DNA of 64,000 nt from Sutcliffiella horikoshii (GTDB lineage: Bacteria; Bacillota; Bacilli; Bacillales; Bacillaceae_I), in assembly GCF_019931755.1 (NCBI RefSeq), contig NZ_CP082918.1, positions 3,576,001 to 3,640,000 of the forward strand, read 5' to 3'. Under the pieces are notes generated by a model. It was given only the letters and a program-made list of their open reading frames with translations. It searched no databases and was not told the origin of the DNA. A program made the position numbers and the translations under genes. Below are positions 36,427-46,004 of the stretch, in pieces; position 1 is the stretch's first letter; each line of letters opens with the position of its first letter.

Positions 36427-36798
36427 TCAATGCTTCAATTCATTAAAATCACTAATACAAGACTGTACCAAAGTCACGGATTGGCTCATTGCCGCGCCGC
36501 CTCCAAATACTGCTGTCACGCCGCATGCTTCCAAGATTTCCTGCTCTGTTGCACCTTGATCTAAACAGCCTTTTGTGTGATAAACGATGCAATATTCATC
36601 TTGGGAATACACACTCACACCAAGAGCAATCAATTGCTTCTGCTTTTTATCAAGTACGCCCTCTTTAAAGCAAGCTTCCGTGAACTCATTATAGTGGTGT
36701 GCAAGCTCAGGCATCTTTTCAGTGAATACACCAAGTCCCGCTTTATAATCATGAAGTGCTGCTTCTGCATAGTTTTTCGGCTCGTAATGTTGTTCCAT
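36427..36798 (-). CDS. yurZ: Carboxymuconolactone decarboxylase-family protein (YurZ-like)
   Basis: 123 residues from ATG 36798, 9 nt after GGGAG. All-helical AhpD/CMD fold with a CIVYHTKGCLDQGATE stretch where AhpD-like proteins have their Cys pair (here C-x7-C, not CxxC). Lies between suf and met as yurZ does in B. subtilis. Substrate unknown; possible thiol or peroxide-related role is inferred from family. Confidence 0.8.
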   Translation of the reverse strand: MEQHYEPKNYAEAALHDYKAGLGVFTEKMPELAHHYNEFTEACFKEGVLDKKQKQLIALGVSVYSQDEYCIVYHTKGCLDQGATEQEILEACGVTAVFGGGAAMSQSVTLVQSCISDFNELKH

Positions 36799-36910
36799 TG
36801 AAGACAACTCCCATCCTTATTTTTCACAAAGTTAGTATTTGTTTAGGGGGGAGGTAAGTATTCATGAGCAATGACAAAATTTTAAACCATTCTGGGCAAC
36901 CACCCTATGT

Positions 36911-36950
36911 ATAGATAAAACCCGTACTTATAAATAAGCACGGGGTCCTT
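36911..36950 (-). terminator. Terminator of metNPQ
   Basis: On the minus strand CCCGTGCTTAT and ATAAGTACGGG form an 11-bp stem (one mismatch) followed by TTTT. Confidence 0.75.
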
Positions 36951-36957
36951 AAAAATC

Positions 36958-37791
36958 TTATTCTTCGTCAGATGCCTTTGCAGGAAGCACGGATCCTTTG
37001 TATTCTTCTTCGATAAATGCTTTAATCTCATCAGATTGAAGCACTTCTACCAATGCTTTGATCTGTTCATTATCTTTATCTTCCTCACGAACAACGATAA
37101 GGTTTACGTAAGGATTGTTTTCACCAGATTCTAAAGCGATTGCTTCTTTTTCTGGATCGATATCAGCGCCAAGTGCATAGTTACCGTTAATCAGTACTGC
37201 ATCTCCGTCGCCATTCAAGTATGCTTGCGGAAGGAAAGCTGCTTCGAATTGAGTATTGAACTCAAGATTCTTAGGGTTCTCATCAATATCATCAACAGAT
37301 GCAGATGTAACTTCTACACCTTCTTTTAATGTAATTAGTCCTTTTTCTTCAAGCATTGCAAGGATACGGCCATGATCGGCAACAGAGTTACTCATTAAGA
37401 TTTCCGCTCCTTCAGGAAGCTCTTCCAAGCTGTCATACTCTTTTGAGTATACACCGATTGGTTCAATGTGAACGCCGCCTGCACTTACAAATTCGTAATC
37501 ATTTTCTTCAATTTGACTTTTCAGATAAGGTTCATGTTGGAAAAAGTTCGCATCAATATCTTTATCACGTAGAGCTTGGTTGGGAATGATGTAATCTGTA
37601 TATGTTTGAATGTCTAATTCAATTCCCTGGTCTTCTAATAAAGGTTTTGCTTCTTCAAGGATTTCTGCATGCGGTACATTAGATGCACCTATTACCAGCT
37701 TACCTTCCTCTATACCTTTTTCACCGCCGCCACATGCAGCAAGTACTAACACTAACAATGATATTACAGCAAAGCTTAAAACTTTTTTCAT
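36958..37791 (-). CDS. metQ: Methionine ABC transporter substrate-binding lipoprotein MetQ
   Basis: 277 residues. Signal peptide with lipobox LAAC at residue 20, then NlpA-family fold (VIGASNVPHAEILEEAKPL, IDIQTYTDYIIPNQAL with D in place of usual). Binds methionine outside the membrane and delivers it to MetNP. Last gene of the S-box operon. Confidence 0.92.
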   Translation of the reverse strand: MKKVLSFAVISLLVLVLAACGGGEKGIEEGKLVIGASNVPHAEILEEAKPLLEDQGIELDIQTYTDYIIPNQALRDKDIDANFFQHEPYLKSQIEENDYEFVSAGGVHIEPIGVYSKEYDSLEELPEGAEILMSNSVADHGRILAMLEEKGLITLKEGVEVTSASVDDIDENPKNLEFNTQFEAAFLPQAYLNGDGDAVLINGNYALGADIDPEKEAIALESGENNPYVNLIVVREEDKDNEQIKALVEVLQSDEIKAFIEEEYKGSVLPAKASDEE

Positions 37792-37810
37792 AATTTTAGT
37801 CCCCTCTTTC

Positions 37811-38467
37811 TTATCGTTTGTCTAGTTTGTTGGTTATTAAATCTCCAATGAATTGGATGATAAATACTATGATTAAGATGATGACTGTACACACTAAGGT
37901 TACTTCCCAGTTGTTACGCTGGAAACCATCTAAGAATGCAAGGTTACCCAAACCACCTGCACCGATGATCCCTGCCATCGCTGTGTAACTTACAATTGCA
38001 ATGGCAGTAACAGTTATACCGGAAACCAATGCTGGCATCGATTCCGGAAGGAGTACTTTCCAGATGATTTCTGAAGTTTTTGCACCCATCGAACGTGCTG
38101 CTTCAATGACACCTTTGTCGATTTCACGTAATGCAATTTCAACCATACGTGCGTAAAATGGTGCTGCTCCTATGATCAAGGCTGGCAATGCCGCGTTTGC
38201 ACCGATAATGGTATCCATGATGAACCTTGTGAAAGGAATAAGTAAAAATATTAAAATGACAAATGGGATGGAACGGAAGATATTTACGAATGCTGCAACC
38301 AATCCATTAATTAACCGGCTTTCCCATATGTTCCCCTTAGCTGTTAAAAACAATAATAGTCCTAAAACAATTCCTAGTATAAACGTAGCGACAACCGATA
38401 TACTGCTCATATAAAGAGTTTCTAAGGTTGCTTCCCACATCTTGTCCCAATTAACTCTCTCAAGCAT
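37811..38467 (-). CDS. metP: Methionine ABC transporter permease MetP
   Basis: 218 residues, five membrane spans, with the EAA loop EAARSMGAKTSEIIWKVLLP that contacts the ATPase. Overlaps the metN stop by 8 nt. MetI family. Confidence 0.93.
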   Translation of the reverse strand: MLERVNWDKMWEATLETLYMSSISVVATFILGIVLGLLLFLTAKGNIWESRLINGLVAAFVNIFRSIPFVILIFLLIPFTRFIMDTIIGANAALPALIIGAAPFYARMVEIALREIDKGVIEAARSMGAKTSEIIWKVLLPESMPALVSGITVTAIAIVSYTAMAGIIGAGGLGNLAFLDGFQRNNWEVTLVCTVIILIIVFIIQFIGDLITNKLDKR

Positions 38468-39485
38468 GTGTCATCACCTCCAACTCCACTTGCTGCTCAC
38501 GGATAAAACTCAATGCCTCTTGTACTTGCGTTTCTTCTCCATCAAGGTGCACAAAAAGTGTGCCATATGCTCCATTTTGAGTTTGTGAGATTTTCCCTTG
38601 AAGGATGTTCACATCAATTGGAAATCTGCGAATCAAATTCGTTATTAAAGGCTGTTCTGCCGAAGTTCCTACAAATGTTAGTTGAATTACTTTTCCTTGT
38701 GGGTATTCAGCCAACAAGTGTTCCACTGTTTCTTGCGTATCTTCTGGTTCTGTCACCTGTTTTACGAAGCGTTTTGTAATTGGCTGTTCTGGCTTACGGA
38801 AGACATTAAGTACATCTCCCTGTTCCACAACCTTTCCATTTTCCATCACCGCAACTCGATGACAAATTTTCCGAATAACATGCATTTCATGTGTGATTAG
38901 TACGATAGTGAGAGATAAACGTTTATTTATATCGACTAAGAGGTCTAGGATGGAATCTGTAGTCTGTGGATCCAATGCCGAAGTCGCTTCATCACATAAA
39001 AGGACTTTAGGGTTATTCGCAAGCGCTCTTGCAATCCCTACACGTTGCTTTTGACCTCCGCTAAGTTGAGATGGATAGGAGTCTCCTCTTCCTTCTAAGC
39101 CTACAAGCTTGATAAGTTCTTCCACTCGCTTGTTACGCTCTGAACTGCTGACTCCGGCAATTTCAAGTGGAAACGCGATATTTTCCTTCACCGTTCTTGA
39201 CCATAACAGATTGAAGTGCTGGAAGATCATACTGATTTCCTGGCGTGCTTCTCTCAGTTCTTTGCCCTTAACTTTTGCAAGGTTTCTTCCTGCAACATCC
39301 ACCACTCCGTCCGTTGGCGTTTCCAGTCCATTTAGCATGCGGATTAAAGTGCTTTTTCCTGCTCCGCTGTACCCAATAACACCGAAAATCTCTCCTTGGT
39401 TGATGGATAGATCTATATTATCAACAGCTGTCACTACTCCGTTTTTCGTTTTAAAAACCTTTTTTACACCTTGAAGTGAAATCAT
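38460..39485 (-). CDS. metN: Methionine ABC transporter ATP-binding protein MetN
   Basis: 341 residues. Walker A GYSGAGKST, signature LSGGQKQR, Walker B VLLCDEATSALD, and a C-terminal NIL domain (residues 265-341, PLITNLIRRFPIDVNILQG) that senses methionine. Placed behind a SAM riboswitch, so expressed when SAM is low. Confidence 0.94.
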   Translation of the reverse strand: MISLQGVKKVFKTKNGVVTAVDNIDLSINQGEIFGVIGYSGAGKSTLIRMLNGLETPTDGVVDVAGRNLAKVKGKELREARQEISMIFQHFNLLWSRTVKENIAFPLEIAGVSSSERNKRVEELIKLVGLEGRGDSYPSQLSGGQKQRVGIARALANNPKVLLCDEATSALDPQTTDSILDLLVDINKRLSLTIVLITHEMHVIRKICHRVAVMENGKVVEQGDVLNVFRKPEQPITKRFVKQVTEPEDTQETVEHLLAEYPQGKVIQLTFVGTSAEQPLITNLIRRFPIDVNILQGKISQTQNGAYGTLFVHLDGEETQVQEALSFIREQQVELEVMTHA

Positions 39486-39566
39486 GTTCGCACCTACTTT
39501 CTTACATTTCCTTGTTTTAGCTTACCCAATTAAGAATAAACAAACGTTTGTTTAATCCCTGAAAAT

Positions 39567-39602
39567 AAAAAATCCCTTCTGCAACAATGAGCAGAAAGGA
39601 TT
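39567..39602 (-). terminator. Riboswitch expression-platform terminator
   Basis: On the minus strand CCTTTCTGC and GCAGAAGGG pair around TCATTGTT and are followed by ATTTTTT. This is the terminator that forms when SAM is bound. Confidence 0.85.
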
Positions 39603-39736
39603 AAATGAGAAAAGTCCTTTCTCTCATCTATCAAAGCAAATTGCTTTGTGTGAATTGGCACCAATTTCAACAATTCCTTGTTGACGGTTGCCGGGTTTCA
39701 TCGGGCACGTCCCTCCACCTCTCTCGATAAGAGATA
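39603..39736 (-). ncRNA. SAM-I riboswitch (S-box leader)
   Basis: Minus-strand leader of metN. It has the S-box core: CTTATCGAGAGAGGTGGAGG, then GACGTGCCCGATGAAACCC and GGCAACC, followed by paired arms and the terminator. High SAM folds the aptamer and stops transcription of metNPQ. All core positions I checked are intact. Confidence 0.95.
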
Positions 39737-39740
39737 AACA

Positions 39741-39769
39741 TATATAGTTAAAATTAAGTATTTGGGCAA
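39741..39769 (-). promoter_or_regulatory. metNPQ promoter
   Basis: On the minus strand TTGCCC (39769), 17-nt spacer, TATATA (39746), just upstream of the S-box. Confidence 0.65.
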
Positions 39770-39837
39770 TTCGAATTAACGAGTGTTATCGTATCACGGT
39801 GATAAATAGCCTGTCAATTAAAAACTTTCTCCTATAT

Positions 39838-40722
39838 TTAAAAAATCTTTATAGCTTTCTTTTCCACGCTAAAATCAATTGTTCCATTTGGAACGATTTC
39901 TCCGTCACATTGCATGATCATGGATGAACTCGTGCTAACTTGTATGGATGAGCCTCTAAGCATCGTGACATTTCGGTGTTTAATATGTTTTCCTTTAAAA
40001 GCAAGCGGAAACACAAATAATAACTCCCATCTTCCAATACCAGAAACCACACATATATCCAATGCCCCGTCATTTCCGCAGGCATCTGGGCAGATCATGA
40101 TTCCTCCTCCATAATAGGGGAGATTTGCTACCGCTATCAGCCACACATCCTGAAACTTATATAACCTTCCATCTACTGCAACAGAAACATCAGACGGTTG
40201 ATAGGTGAAAAGAACTCTGAAAATATTCAGCACATAAGACAAGCCACCTAAGCCTAATTTATTCAATAAACGTTTCGCCCTTGACCTATTGGTCACTTCT
40301 GCAACCTTGCCGTCAAACCCAAGCCCCGCTATCGAAATATAATGCTCTTCACCTACTTTGGGTACATCTATTAGTTGATAGGAACCCTTTAATATCCTAA
40401 ACAATGCTCCTTCTACATCAAAAGGGACTCCAAGGCTTCTTGCCAAGTCATTTCCCGAACCGGCAGGAACAATCCCGAGAGCCACTTTTTTATGAACCAA
40501 TTTACTCACCACTTCATGAATGGTACCATCTCCACCGACTACCACGACAGCATGAACCACATTCTCCTCTATATTTTCTATCAATTCACCGGCATGACCT
40601 GCATATTCAGTAAATGAGACGTGATAAGTTACACTTTTCTTTTCTAAAAACTTCTCCGCTTCTTTCCACATACGAAGTCCTTTTCCATTTCCGGCAATTT
40701 TGTTGACAATAACATGATACAC
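39838..40722 (-). CDS. Diacylglycerol kinase-family lipid kinase (YtlR/BmrU-like)
   Basis: 294 residues, GTG start behind AGGGG. VVVVGGDGTIHEVVSK is the nucleotide-binding loop and VPAGSGNDLARSLG the second family motif. Probably phosphorylates a lipid alcohol such as diacylglycerol; B. subtilis has several paralogues with different substrates. Not part of the canonical yus order, and it stands alone here. Confidence 0.85.
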   Translation of the reverse strand: MYHVIVNKIAGNGKGLRMWKEAEKFLEKKSVTYHVSFTEYAGHAGELIENIEENVVHAVVVVGGDGTIHEVVSKLVHKKVALGIVPAGSGNDLARSLGVPFDVEGALFRILKGSYQLIDVPKVGEEHYISIAGLGFDGKVAEVTNRSRAKRLLNKLGLGGLSYVLNIFRVLFTYQPSDVSVAVDGRLYKFQDVWLIAVANLPYYGGGIMICPDACGNDGALDICVVSGIGRWELLFVFPLAFKGKHIKHRNVTMLRGSSIQVSTSSSMIMQCDGEIVPNGTIDFSVEKKAIKIF

Positions 40723-40791
40723 TACCCCTACACCGCCTATAAATTCTCTTTATCTATATAGTTTAATTCGGTATAGGTGAGGACAATTCCT

Positions 40792-41127
40792 TTAAGATAC
40801 TTCTTTTCTTTCTGAGCGGTTTACAAGGGTAAATAATGAATCCATAAGCAAGAAATGCCTGAAGGACCCTTTAAATGCCAAACCTTTAACATCTCTCATC
40901 TTCGTTCCATTCAAAAGTTCCATTATATCTTCTCTTGATCCTTCTATAACAATATCAGCTACCGTTGCATCCTGTACCAGTTGCATTTGGTTTTTACTTA
41001 GTGAAAAAAACGATCTTTCCCCTTGGGTGACTAAACAGCAGCGCAGACTGTAGTAAGGCAAAATTTCCATTACATGCGACTTACTTTTGGCTTTAACAAG
41101 AAACATTTCCAAGTTCTCTACTACCAT
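40792..41127 (-). CDS. yusD: YusD-like SCP2-type protein
   Basis: 111 residues with VADIVIEGSREDIMELLNG, the pattern of SCP2-type sterol carrier domains. Matches yusD in position (after metN). Function unknown, perhaps lipid binding. The gene before it is a lipid kinase, a possible functional link that I only infer. Confidence 0.65.
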   Translation of the reverse strand: MVVENLEMFLVKAKSKSHVMEILPYYSLRCCLVTQGERSFFSLSKNQMQLVQDATVADIVIEGSREDIMELLNGTKMRDVKGLAFKGSFRHFLLMDSLFTLVNRSERKEVS

Positions 41128-41185
41128 TACATACCAGCCCCCTTTACCTATTAATTTCCCTGCATCTCAGCCTAATCCCTGCAAT

Positions 41186-41229
41186 AAAAAAAGAACAATT
41201 ACCGCGTATTTCCGATAACTGTTCTTCAT
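41186..41229 (-). terminator. Terminator of the MFS gene
   Basis: On the minus strand AGAACAGTTATCG pairs with CGGTAATTGTTCT, then T7. Confidence 0.8.
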
Positions 41230-41249
41230 TTCCCAAGAAATATGTCAGA

Positions 41250-42521
41250 CTATGATGTCTTTACCATAGCTTTTTGATAGGTTGCCGTCGTTTTTTCCCT
41301 AAACATCATATAAAAGAAAATAGAACTTGTCAGATAAAGCACAGCCGTGATGGAGAATACAATCGAATATCCCCAATATTCCCCGTACAAAAGCACAATT
41401 GTCATGGAGACCGGACCCATGCTTGCCCACCCGAGTGAGAAGACCATTTGATTAATGGAGTTAGCAAACCCCTTCAAAGAGTTATCTACCTTCTCCATCA
41501 TCATCGATGAAATAATTGGATTGGCCGCATTCATCAATGCCTGCCTAAATAAAAATCCGAGAGCAGCGAGCCAAAAAATCTGTGTGAAAGCGGTTAGTAG
41601 CATAAACGGTAAGGAAAGCAGCTGTAAAATGACTACCGCTCTCATCTCCCCTACTTTCCTGACTACCGCAGGTCCAATAATCATGGCAACTGCAGTGACT
41701 GCCTGACCTAGGGAAAGCACAATACCAATGGTAGAATTCGATGTTCCAAAACGATCTGCAAAGTACATATTCAAGTAAGGAATGACCAATCCAGACCCAA
41801 ACCCTACTAAAATAGATGCAAAAGAAAAGGCAAAGATTAGCTTCCATTGTCCCTTTGGTATGGAGGCTTGGAAATTTTTAAAAGTAAAAGCCTTGTTTTC
41901 CTTTTCCCGTTGAACTTCCGTGGTTTTCCACAAAGGAATGATACCCAACATGAAGATGAGACTTCCAAGAAGAAGTGTCAGCCTGATACTCCAAACGGGA
42001 CTAAGTCCTACAACGTGTAAAAGTAAATCAGTTAAAGTCCCTCCCAGGAGATTCCCGACAACGTTTGCTCCCATCATAACGGCAAAATGATAACTGAAGA
42101 GTTTAACTCGTTGTTCTTTAGTGGAGCTTTCCGCAAGCCATGGTACTGCTGTCACCTGAATGAAGGCCATCGCTATCCCTGCAATAAAAGCACTGACCAA
42201 AAGGAGTGATTCTAACTCGAAAATACTTCTCAAAAACATAAAAATGCCACTAAAAAATACACCATATAGCATCATTTTCTTACGGCCAATCCGATCGCTT
42301 AATATGCCCGCCGGAATTAAGATGATAGCTGCGGCCAATGAGGAAGCTGCGATGACATTACCATTTACCGTTTCCGCAAACCCAAGCTCCCTTATATAAA
42401 AATTATAGACAATCATAAAAATCCCGAGCCCTATTTGCGTAAGGATATTAACAATAAACAACTTCTGGATATTATGATCATACCGTTTAAATGACTGAAA
42501 CCAGTTTGCATTTTTCAACAT
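41250..42521 (-). CDS. MFS transporter
   Basis: 423 residues, 12 membrane segments. The loop SDRIGRKKMMLYG is the MFS signature between spans 2 and 3. Substrate cannot be told from sequence. Single gene with its own terminator. Confidence 0.88.
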   Translation of the reverse strand: MLKNANWFQSFKRYDHNIQKLFIVNILTQIGLGIFMIVYNFYIRELGFAETVNGNVIAASSLAAAIILIPAGILSDRIGRKKMMLYGVFFSGIFMFLRSIFELESLLLVSAFIAGIAMAFIQVTAVPWLAESSTKEQRVKLFSYHFAVMMGANVVGNLLGGTLTDLLLHVVGLSPVWSIRLTLLLGSLIFMLGIIPLWKTTEVQREKENKAFTFKNFQASIPKGQWKLIFAFSFASILVGFGSGLVIPYLNMYFADRFGTSNSTIGIVLSLGQAVTAVAMIIGPAVVRKVGEMRAVVILQLLSLPFMLLTAFTQIFWLAALGFLFRQALMNAANPIISSMMMEKVDNSLKGFANSINQMVFSLGWASMGPVSMTIVLLYGEYWGYSIVFSITAVLYLTSSIFFYMMFREKTTATYQKAMVKTS

Positions 42522-42691
42522 ATATGTGCCCCTTGCTTGTTTGTGTGCGAAAATATAATATATTTCGTCTCCCTAAACAAACTTACTCCTTTTTCAGAAA
42601 AATGGCAATAGGATAATATGTCGAAATAAAGAAAAACCGAGAAAAAAACTCCTGGTCCTACTTTAGCTTGAATCATTAGTTAGTGAATAAT

Positions 42692-42828
42692 AGCCGCTGT
42701 TCCTTTCCGCAAATGGCTGTGCTTTCCGCGGGACGGCGTTTGAGCCTCCTCACTTCGTTGCGGGGTCTCAACCTACCGTTACTCCCCCGCTGGAGTCTTC
42801 GCCATTTGCTCCAATCCACAGCTGAAAA
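42692..42828. repeat. Hairpin repeat element, copy 2
   Basis: 137-bp element with arms GCAAATGGC/GCCATTTGC, CCGCGGG/CCCGCTGG and TTGAG/CTCAA. Same orientation as copy 1. It and copy 3 fill most of the 560 bp between the MFS and thioredoxin genes; the rest (42522-42690) shows nothing else. Confidence 0.75.
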
Positions 42829-42909
42829 TTAAGTGAACGATAGGTTAATGCATATTCAGTTATCTCGGTTAGATGGCTTTTCATAAACACTTCGATTAAT
42901 GAAGCCACC

Positions 42910-43040
42910 TTGTTGATTGGAGTGGAAGGCGCGCAGACGCCCGTGGGAGGAAGGGACAAGTGAGACCCCGGAGGCGCAAGCCGAGGAGGCTCACGGACCG
43001 CCCGCAGGCAAGCGAAGCGCCTGGAACGGAAATCCAACGG
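42910..43040. repeat. Related hairpin repeat, copy 3 (opposite orientation)
   Basis: About 130 bp, beginning TTGTTGATTGGAGTGGAAGG and ending AACGGAAATCCAACGG, with GAGACCCCGGAGGCGC and GAGGAGGCTCACGG inside. It resembles the reverse complement of the other copies but is more diverged. Confidence 0.6.
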
Positions 43041-43049
43041 ATTATGGAC

Positions 43050-43078
43050 AAAAAAAACACCACAATGGGTGTTTTTGG
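43050..43078 (-). terminator. Terminator of the thioredoxin-like gene
   Basis: On the minus strand ACACC and GGTGT enclose a short loop with a run of T on the right side, immediately after the gene stop. Confidence 0.7.
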
Positions 43079-43083
43079 ATTTC

Positions 43084-43398
43084 TTACTTTCCATCATACT
43101 GTTTAATGAGTCCATACAAATACTCCACAGAACGAAAAGCATATATCTTTTCCTTTATCTCGCCATTTTCAAAAATCATCAAACACGGAACACTTTCGAT
43201 TTCCCACTTCATAGCAAGATCTTGAATATAATTCACATCAAGCATTCCAAAAGTAAGATGCGGAAAAAGCTCTTTCGTCACATCCATCATTCTTTTGGCA
43301 ACCTGACATGTCCCACACATAGGGGTGAAAAAATAAACCACACTGAGTTTATTTTCGTTAATTTCTTGTAAAAGCTCTTTCTTCGTCCAATCCTTCAT
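43084..43398 (-). CDS. yusE: Thioredoxin-like protein (YusE)
   Basis: 104 residues, thioredoxin fold with the active-site motif CGTC in FFTPMCGTCQVAKRMM and a cis-Pro in ESVPCLMIFENG. Likely a cytosolic thiol-disulfide protein. Followed by YusF and YusG as in B. subtilis. Confidence 0.85.
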   Translation of the reverse strand: MKDWTKKELLQEINENKLSVVYFFTPMCGTCQVAKRMMDVTKELFPHLTFGMLDVNYIQDLAMKWEIESVPCLMIFENGEIKEKIYAFRSVEYLYGLIKQYDGK

Positions 43399-43421
43399 TA
43401 TCTCATCCTCATTACACCTTA

Positions 43422-43778
43422 TTACAAGTATTCTGCATGAATATCAATGTTAGCACTTAATAACACCGTAGCTATATGTTGATGTGGCGCTGAGGCCACT
43501 TCTCGATACATTTTATCAATATATAGGTGCTCCGCCTCCGGAAATTCCCTTTTAAAAAGCTTTCGCAATTTTTCACCGGAACTATCTGCATCCACCAGGA
43601 TATAGACCTCTTTATCCATAATATCTTCCATTAATTCATCAAGCTTCGTGACACTGATTGTGCCATTCGTACATATGATATGAACTGGCTCATTAATGAC
43701 TTCCTGAACGCGTTTTTTATCTGATTTCCCCTCAACTATGATGATCTTTTCCTCATGTATAAAATCCATATCCATCAC
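43422..43778 (-). CDS. yusF: Toprim-domain protein (YusF)
   Basis: 118 residues, Toprim fold: IIIVEGKSDKKRVQEV with the conserved Glu, and YILVDADSSGEKLRKLF with DxD. Such small proteins resemble RNase M5 and primase cores; role unknown. Start is uncertain among GTG 43778 and ATG codons 3-9 nt further in. Confidence 0.8.
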   Translation of the reverse strand: MMDMDFIHEEKIIIVEGKSDKKRVQEVINEPVHIICTNGTISVTKLDELMEDIMDKEVYILVDADSSGEKLRKLFKREFPEAEHLYIDKMYREVASAPHQHIATVLLSANIDIHAEYL

Positions 43779-43880
43779 CTGTTCTAAAAAGATGTATAAA
43801 GATATATTGCTTTATACTATAACTATTCCGAATAGTGGTAATGTACACATATAATTAAAAATAAGGGCACTAATATATAA

Positions 43881-43918
43881 AAAAAGGGGCGGAACTAAAT
43901 TAAGTCCCAACCCCACCG
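43881..43918 (-). terminator. Terminator of yusG
   Basis: On the minus strand GGGGTTGGGACT pairs with AGTTCCGCCCC (one bulge) and T7 follows. Confidence 0.75.
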
Positions 43919-43922
43919 ATGG

Positions 43923-44168
43923 TTAACACCATCCATTTTCGTAGTCGCAATCTACATATTTGGCATCTTTTTCAGACGGCACTTGAACTTGTTGGAAGAT
44001 CTTGCTTCCTTCTTGTTCATAGCCATTTTTCAATGCGTATTGGTTGCCTTGTTCGGTAAATGTCACTTGACCGATGGATTCATTCTCCACATAAAGCTCA
44101 AAGCCTTGGTTTGTCAGCTTACCATTTACTCGGTCGGTGATGTCCAACCTTTTATTATCCAACGTCAT
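43923..44168 (-). CDS. yusG: YusG-like small protein
   Basis: 81 residues, beta-rich, ending in the Cys-containing YVDCDYENGWC. Matches yusG (DUF2553) in length and place next to gcvH. Function unknown. Confidence 0.75.
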   Translation of the reverse strand: MTLDNKRLDITDRVNGKLTNQGFELYVENESIGQVTFTEQGNQYALKNGYEQEGSKIFQQVQVPSEKDAKYVDCDYENGWC

Positions 44169-44227
44169 TTAAGGTCACCCTCTTTAGTAAAAGTTAACTA
44201 AAGTTAGGTTGCCCCGCGTCTTGGTTA

Positions 44228-44611
44228 TTAGTCTTCTTTTGTCATTTCCTCATATTGCTCAGCAGTCATTAAATTGTCAACTTCGCCAGCATCTGCAGGT
44301 TCCACCACAATCATCCATGCTTTTTCATATGGAGATTCGTTCACAAACTCAGGGCTGTCATTTAGATCTTCATTCACTTCTACCACTTTTCCGCTAATAG
44401 GAGCGTAAAGTTCAGAAACTGTTTTTACAGATTCTACACTTCCAAATGGCTCGTCTGCAGAGATTTCATCTCCAACTTCAGGAAGTTCAACAAACACGAT
44501 ATCGCCAAGCTCGGATTGTGCAAAGTGCGTAATCCCCACTCGTACTTTTTCTCCTTCAACTTTTACCCATTCATGCTCTTCGGAATAACGTAAATCTTTA
44601 GGTGTGCTCAT
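44228..44611 (-). CDS. gcvH: Glycine cleavage system protein H
   Basis: 127 residues. The lipoyl-carrying Lys lies in [15 protein letters not shown], within the lipoyl fold. Carries the aminomethyl group between P and T proteins; in Firmicutes it also donates lipoyl groups in lipoate synthesis. No glycine riboswitch is seen upstream. Confidence 0.93.
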   Translation of the reverse strand: MSTPKDLRYSEEHEWVKVEGEKVRVGITHFAQSELGDIVFVELPEVGDEISADEPFGSVESVKTVSELYAPISGKVVEVNEDLNDSPEFVNESPYEKAWMIVVEPADAGEVDNLMTAEQYEEMTKED

Positions 44612-44688
44612 TAATAATTCCCTCCATCAAACTAGTTTATTTTTAGCTCTTCTTATAGGTCATAACCCATTTAAAAAGAGAGCCTTTC

Positions 44689-45045
44689 CTATTTCCATGT
44701 TTCCTCAAACTGCTTTTCATTAAATCCAACTGTTACTTTGCTGCCGTCCGTAGTAATCGGGCGCTTAATTAGCATCCCGTCTGTTGCAAGAATATCAAGC
44801 AACTCCCCTTCGGATGCTGTTTTTACTTTATCCTTCAACCCAAGCTCACGATATTTCATGCCACTTGTATTAAAGAACTTCTTCAGTTCGAGACCGCTTT
44901 TTTTGTACAGCTCCTCTAACTTTTCACGTGATGGTGGATTTTCGACAATATGTACTTCTTCTACCGCTACACCATTCGCCTCAAGCCACTTTTTAGCATT
45001 GCGGCATGTGCCACATTTAGGATACCAATAAAACGTTACTGTCAT
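44689..45045 (-). CDS. yusI: ArsC/Spx-family protein (YusI)
   Basis: 118 residues from ATG 45045. ArsC-like fold with WYPKCGTCRNAKKWL at the N-terminus (C-G-T-C as in Spx) and an RPITTDGSKVTVGF end. Reductase or regulator role uncertain. The longer frame to 45069 lacks a ribosome site. Confidence 0.8.
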   Translation of the reverse strand: MTVTFYWYPKCGTCRNAKKWLEANGVAVEEVHIVENPPSREKLEELYKKSGLELKKFFNTSGMKYRELGLKDKVKTASEGELLDILATDGMLIKRPITTDGSKVTVGFNEKQFEETWK

Positions 45046-45250
45046 AACCTTTTTGCACCACCTTAGCATACATGATTTTACTCATATATTGTAGCATAAC
45101 AGAAAGCCTGCGCCTAATTTTCAACACGCTATTTTCTATAATTCGACGTCTTTTTTTATTTTCCTTTTTGACGGGATACAATTTCTGTAGACCATAGATT
45201 TTGGAGTGTATTACCGTTAAAATAAAGATATAGTTGGAACGGTGGAAAGG

Positions 45251-45952
45251 ATGAGCTCTGTGACGGAAAAATTATCAAAAGAATTAAAAGAGTTTTTGTT
45301 CTCTTCTTTTGAAAAGAAATTGGCTGTCAAAAAGGGAGCTTATTTATTTCAAGAGGGTATGGTAGCCTCTGAGATATATTTAATTTTGAATGGAAGCTTT
45401 AAAATAAGTAAGGTGACCCCTGATGGCCAGGAACTTACATTAAGGTTATGTAGCGAAGATGACTTAATTGGAGAGTTAACCTTGTTTTGCGCAGGAGCGA
45501 TCTATATGTTAAGTGCAAAATCAATGGACGAAAAAGGAGAAGTTTTGGTTATCCCCAAGGCTTTGCTGGAACGGAAACTCGCGGAAAACGGGAAGCTCGC
45601 TCTGGAATTTATGAAATGGATGAGCCTTCACTACCGTAAAACTCAGACAAAGTTCAGGGATTTAGTATTGAATGGAAGAAAAGGTGCCTTGTTCTCCACT
45701 CTGATCAGGATGTCCAATAGCTATGGGATCTTAAAAGAGGAGGGTATCTTGATTGACCTTCCCTTAACCAATCAGGAGTTGGCCAACTATTGCGGAACCT
45801 CACGGGAAGTAGTGAATAGAATGCTCTCTGACTTGAAAAAGAACGGCGTTGTGTCTGTTGATAAGGGACGGATTACCATACATGACTTGAATCATCTGAA
45901 GGTGGAGATTCATTGTGAAAATTGTCCTGATGAGTTGTGCCGGATCGACTAG
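45251..45952 (+). CDS. fnr: Crp/Fnr-family transcription regulator, Fnr-type
   Basis: 233 residues from ATG 45251. Effector domain, then HTH LTNQELANYCGTSREVVNRM. C-terminal HCENCPDELCRI has C-x2-C-x4-C, the spacing of the B. subtilis Fnr iron-sulfur ligands, so it should sense oxygen by a [4Fe-4S] cluster. It converges on fadE and shares a two-way terminator. Confidence 0.85.
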   Translation: MSSVTEKLSKELKEFLFSSFEKKLAVKKGAYLFQEGMVASEIYLILNGSFKISKVTPDGQELTLRLCSEDDLIGELTLFCAGAIYMLSAKSMDEKGEVLVIPKALLERKLAENGKLALEFMKWMSLHYRKTQTKFRDLVLNGRKGALFSTLIRMSNSYGILKEEGILIDLPLTNQELANYCGTSREVVNRMLSDLKKNGVVSVDKGRITIHDLNHLKVEIHCENCPDELCRID

Positions 45953-45962
45953 TGATATATTA

Positions 45963-46000
45963 AAAAAACCAGGCTCTCCAATGAGGAGGCCTGGTTTTTC
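45963..46000. terminator. Two-way terminator between fnr and fadE
   Basis: AAACCAGGC and GCCTGGTTT form a stem with A and T tails on either side. Confidence 0.85.
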
Positions 46001-46004
46001 ATTA

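Noticed and set aside
42768..43142. 124-aa minus-strand frame
   Set aside because: It spans repeat copies 2 and 3 and runs over the terminator and the yusE gene end.
44612..44690. Glycine riboswitch near gcvH
   Set aside because: The upstream gap is short and shows no aptamer motifs.
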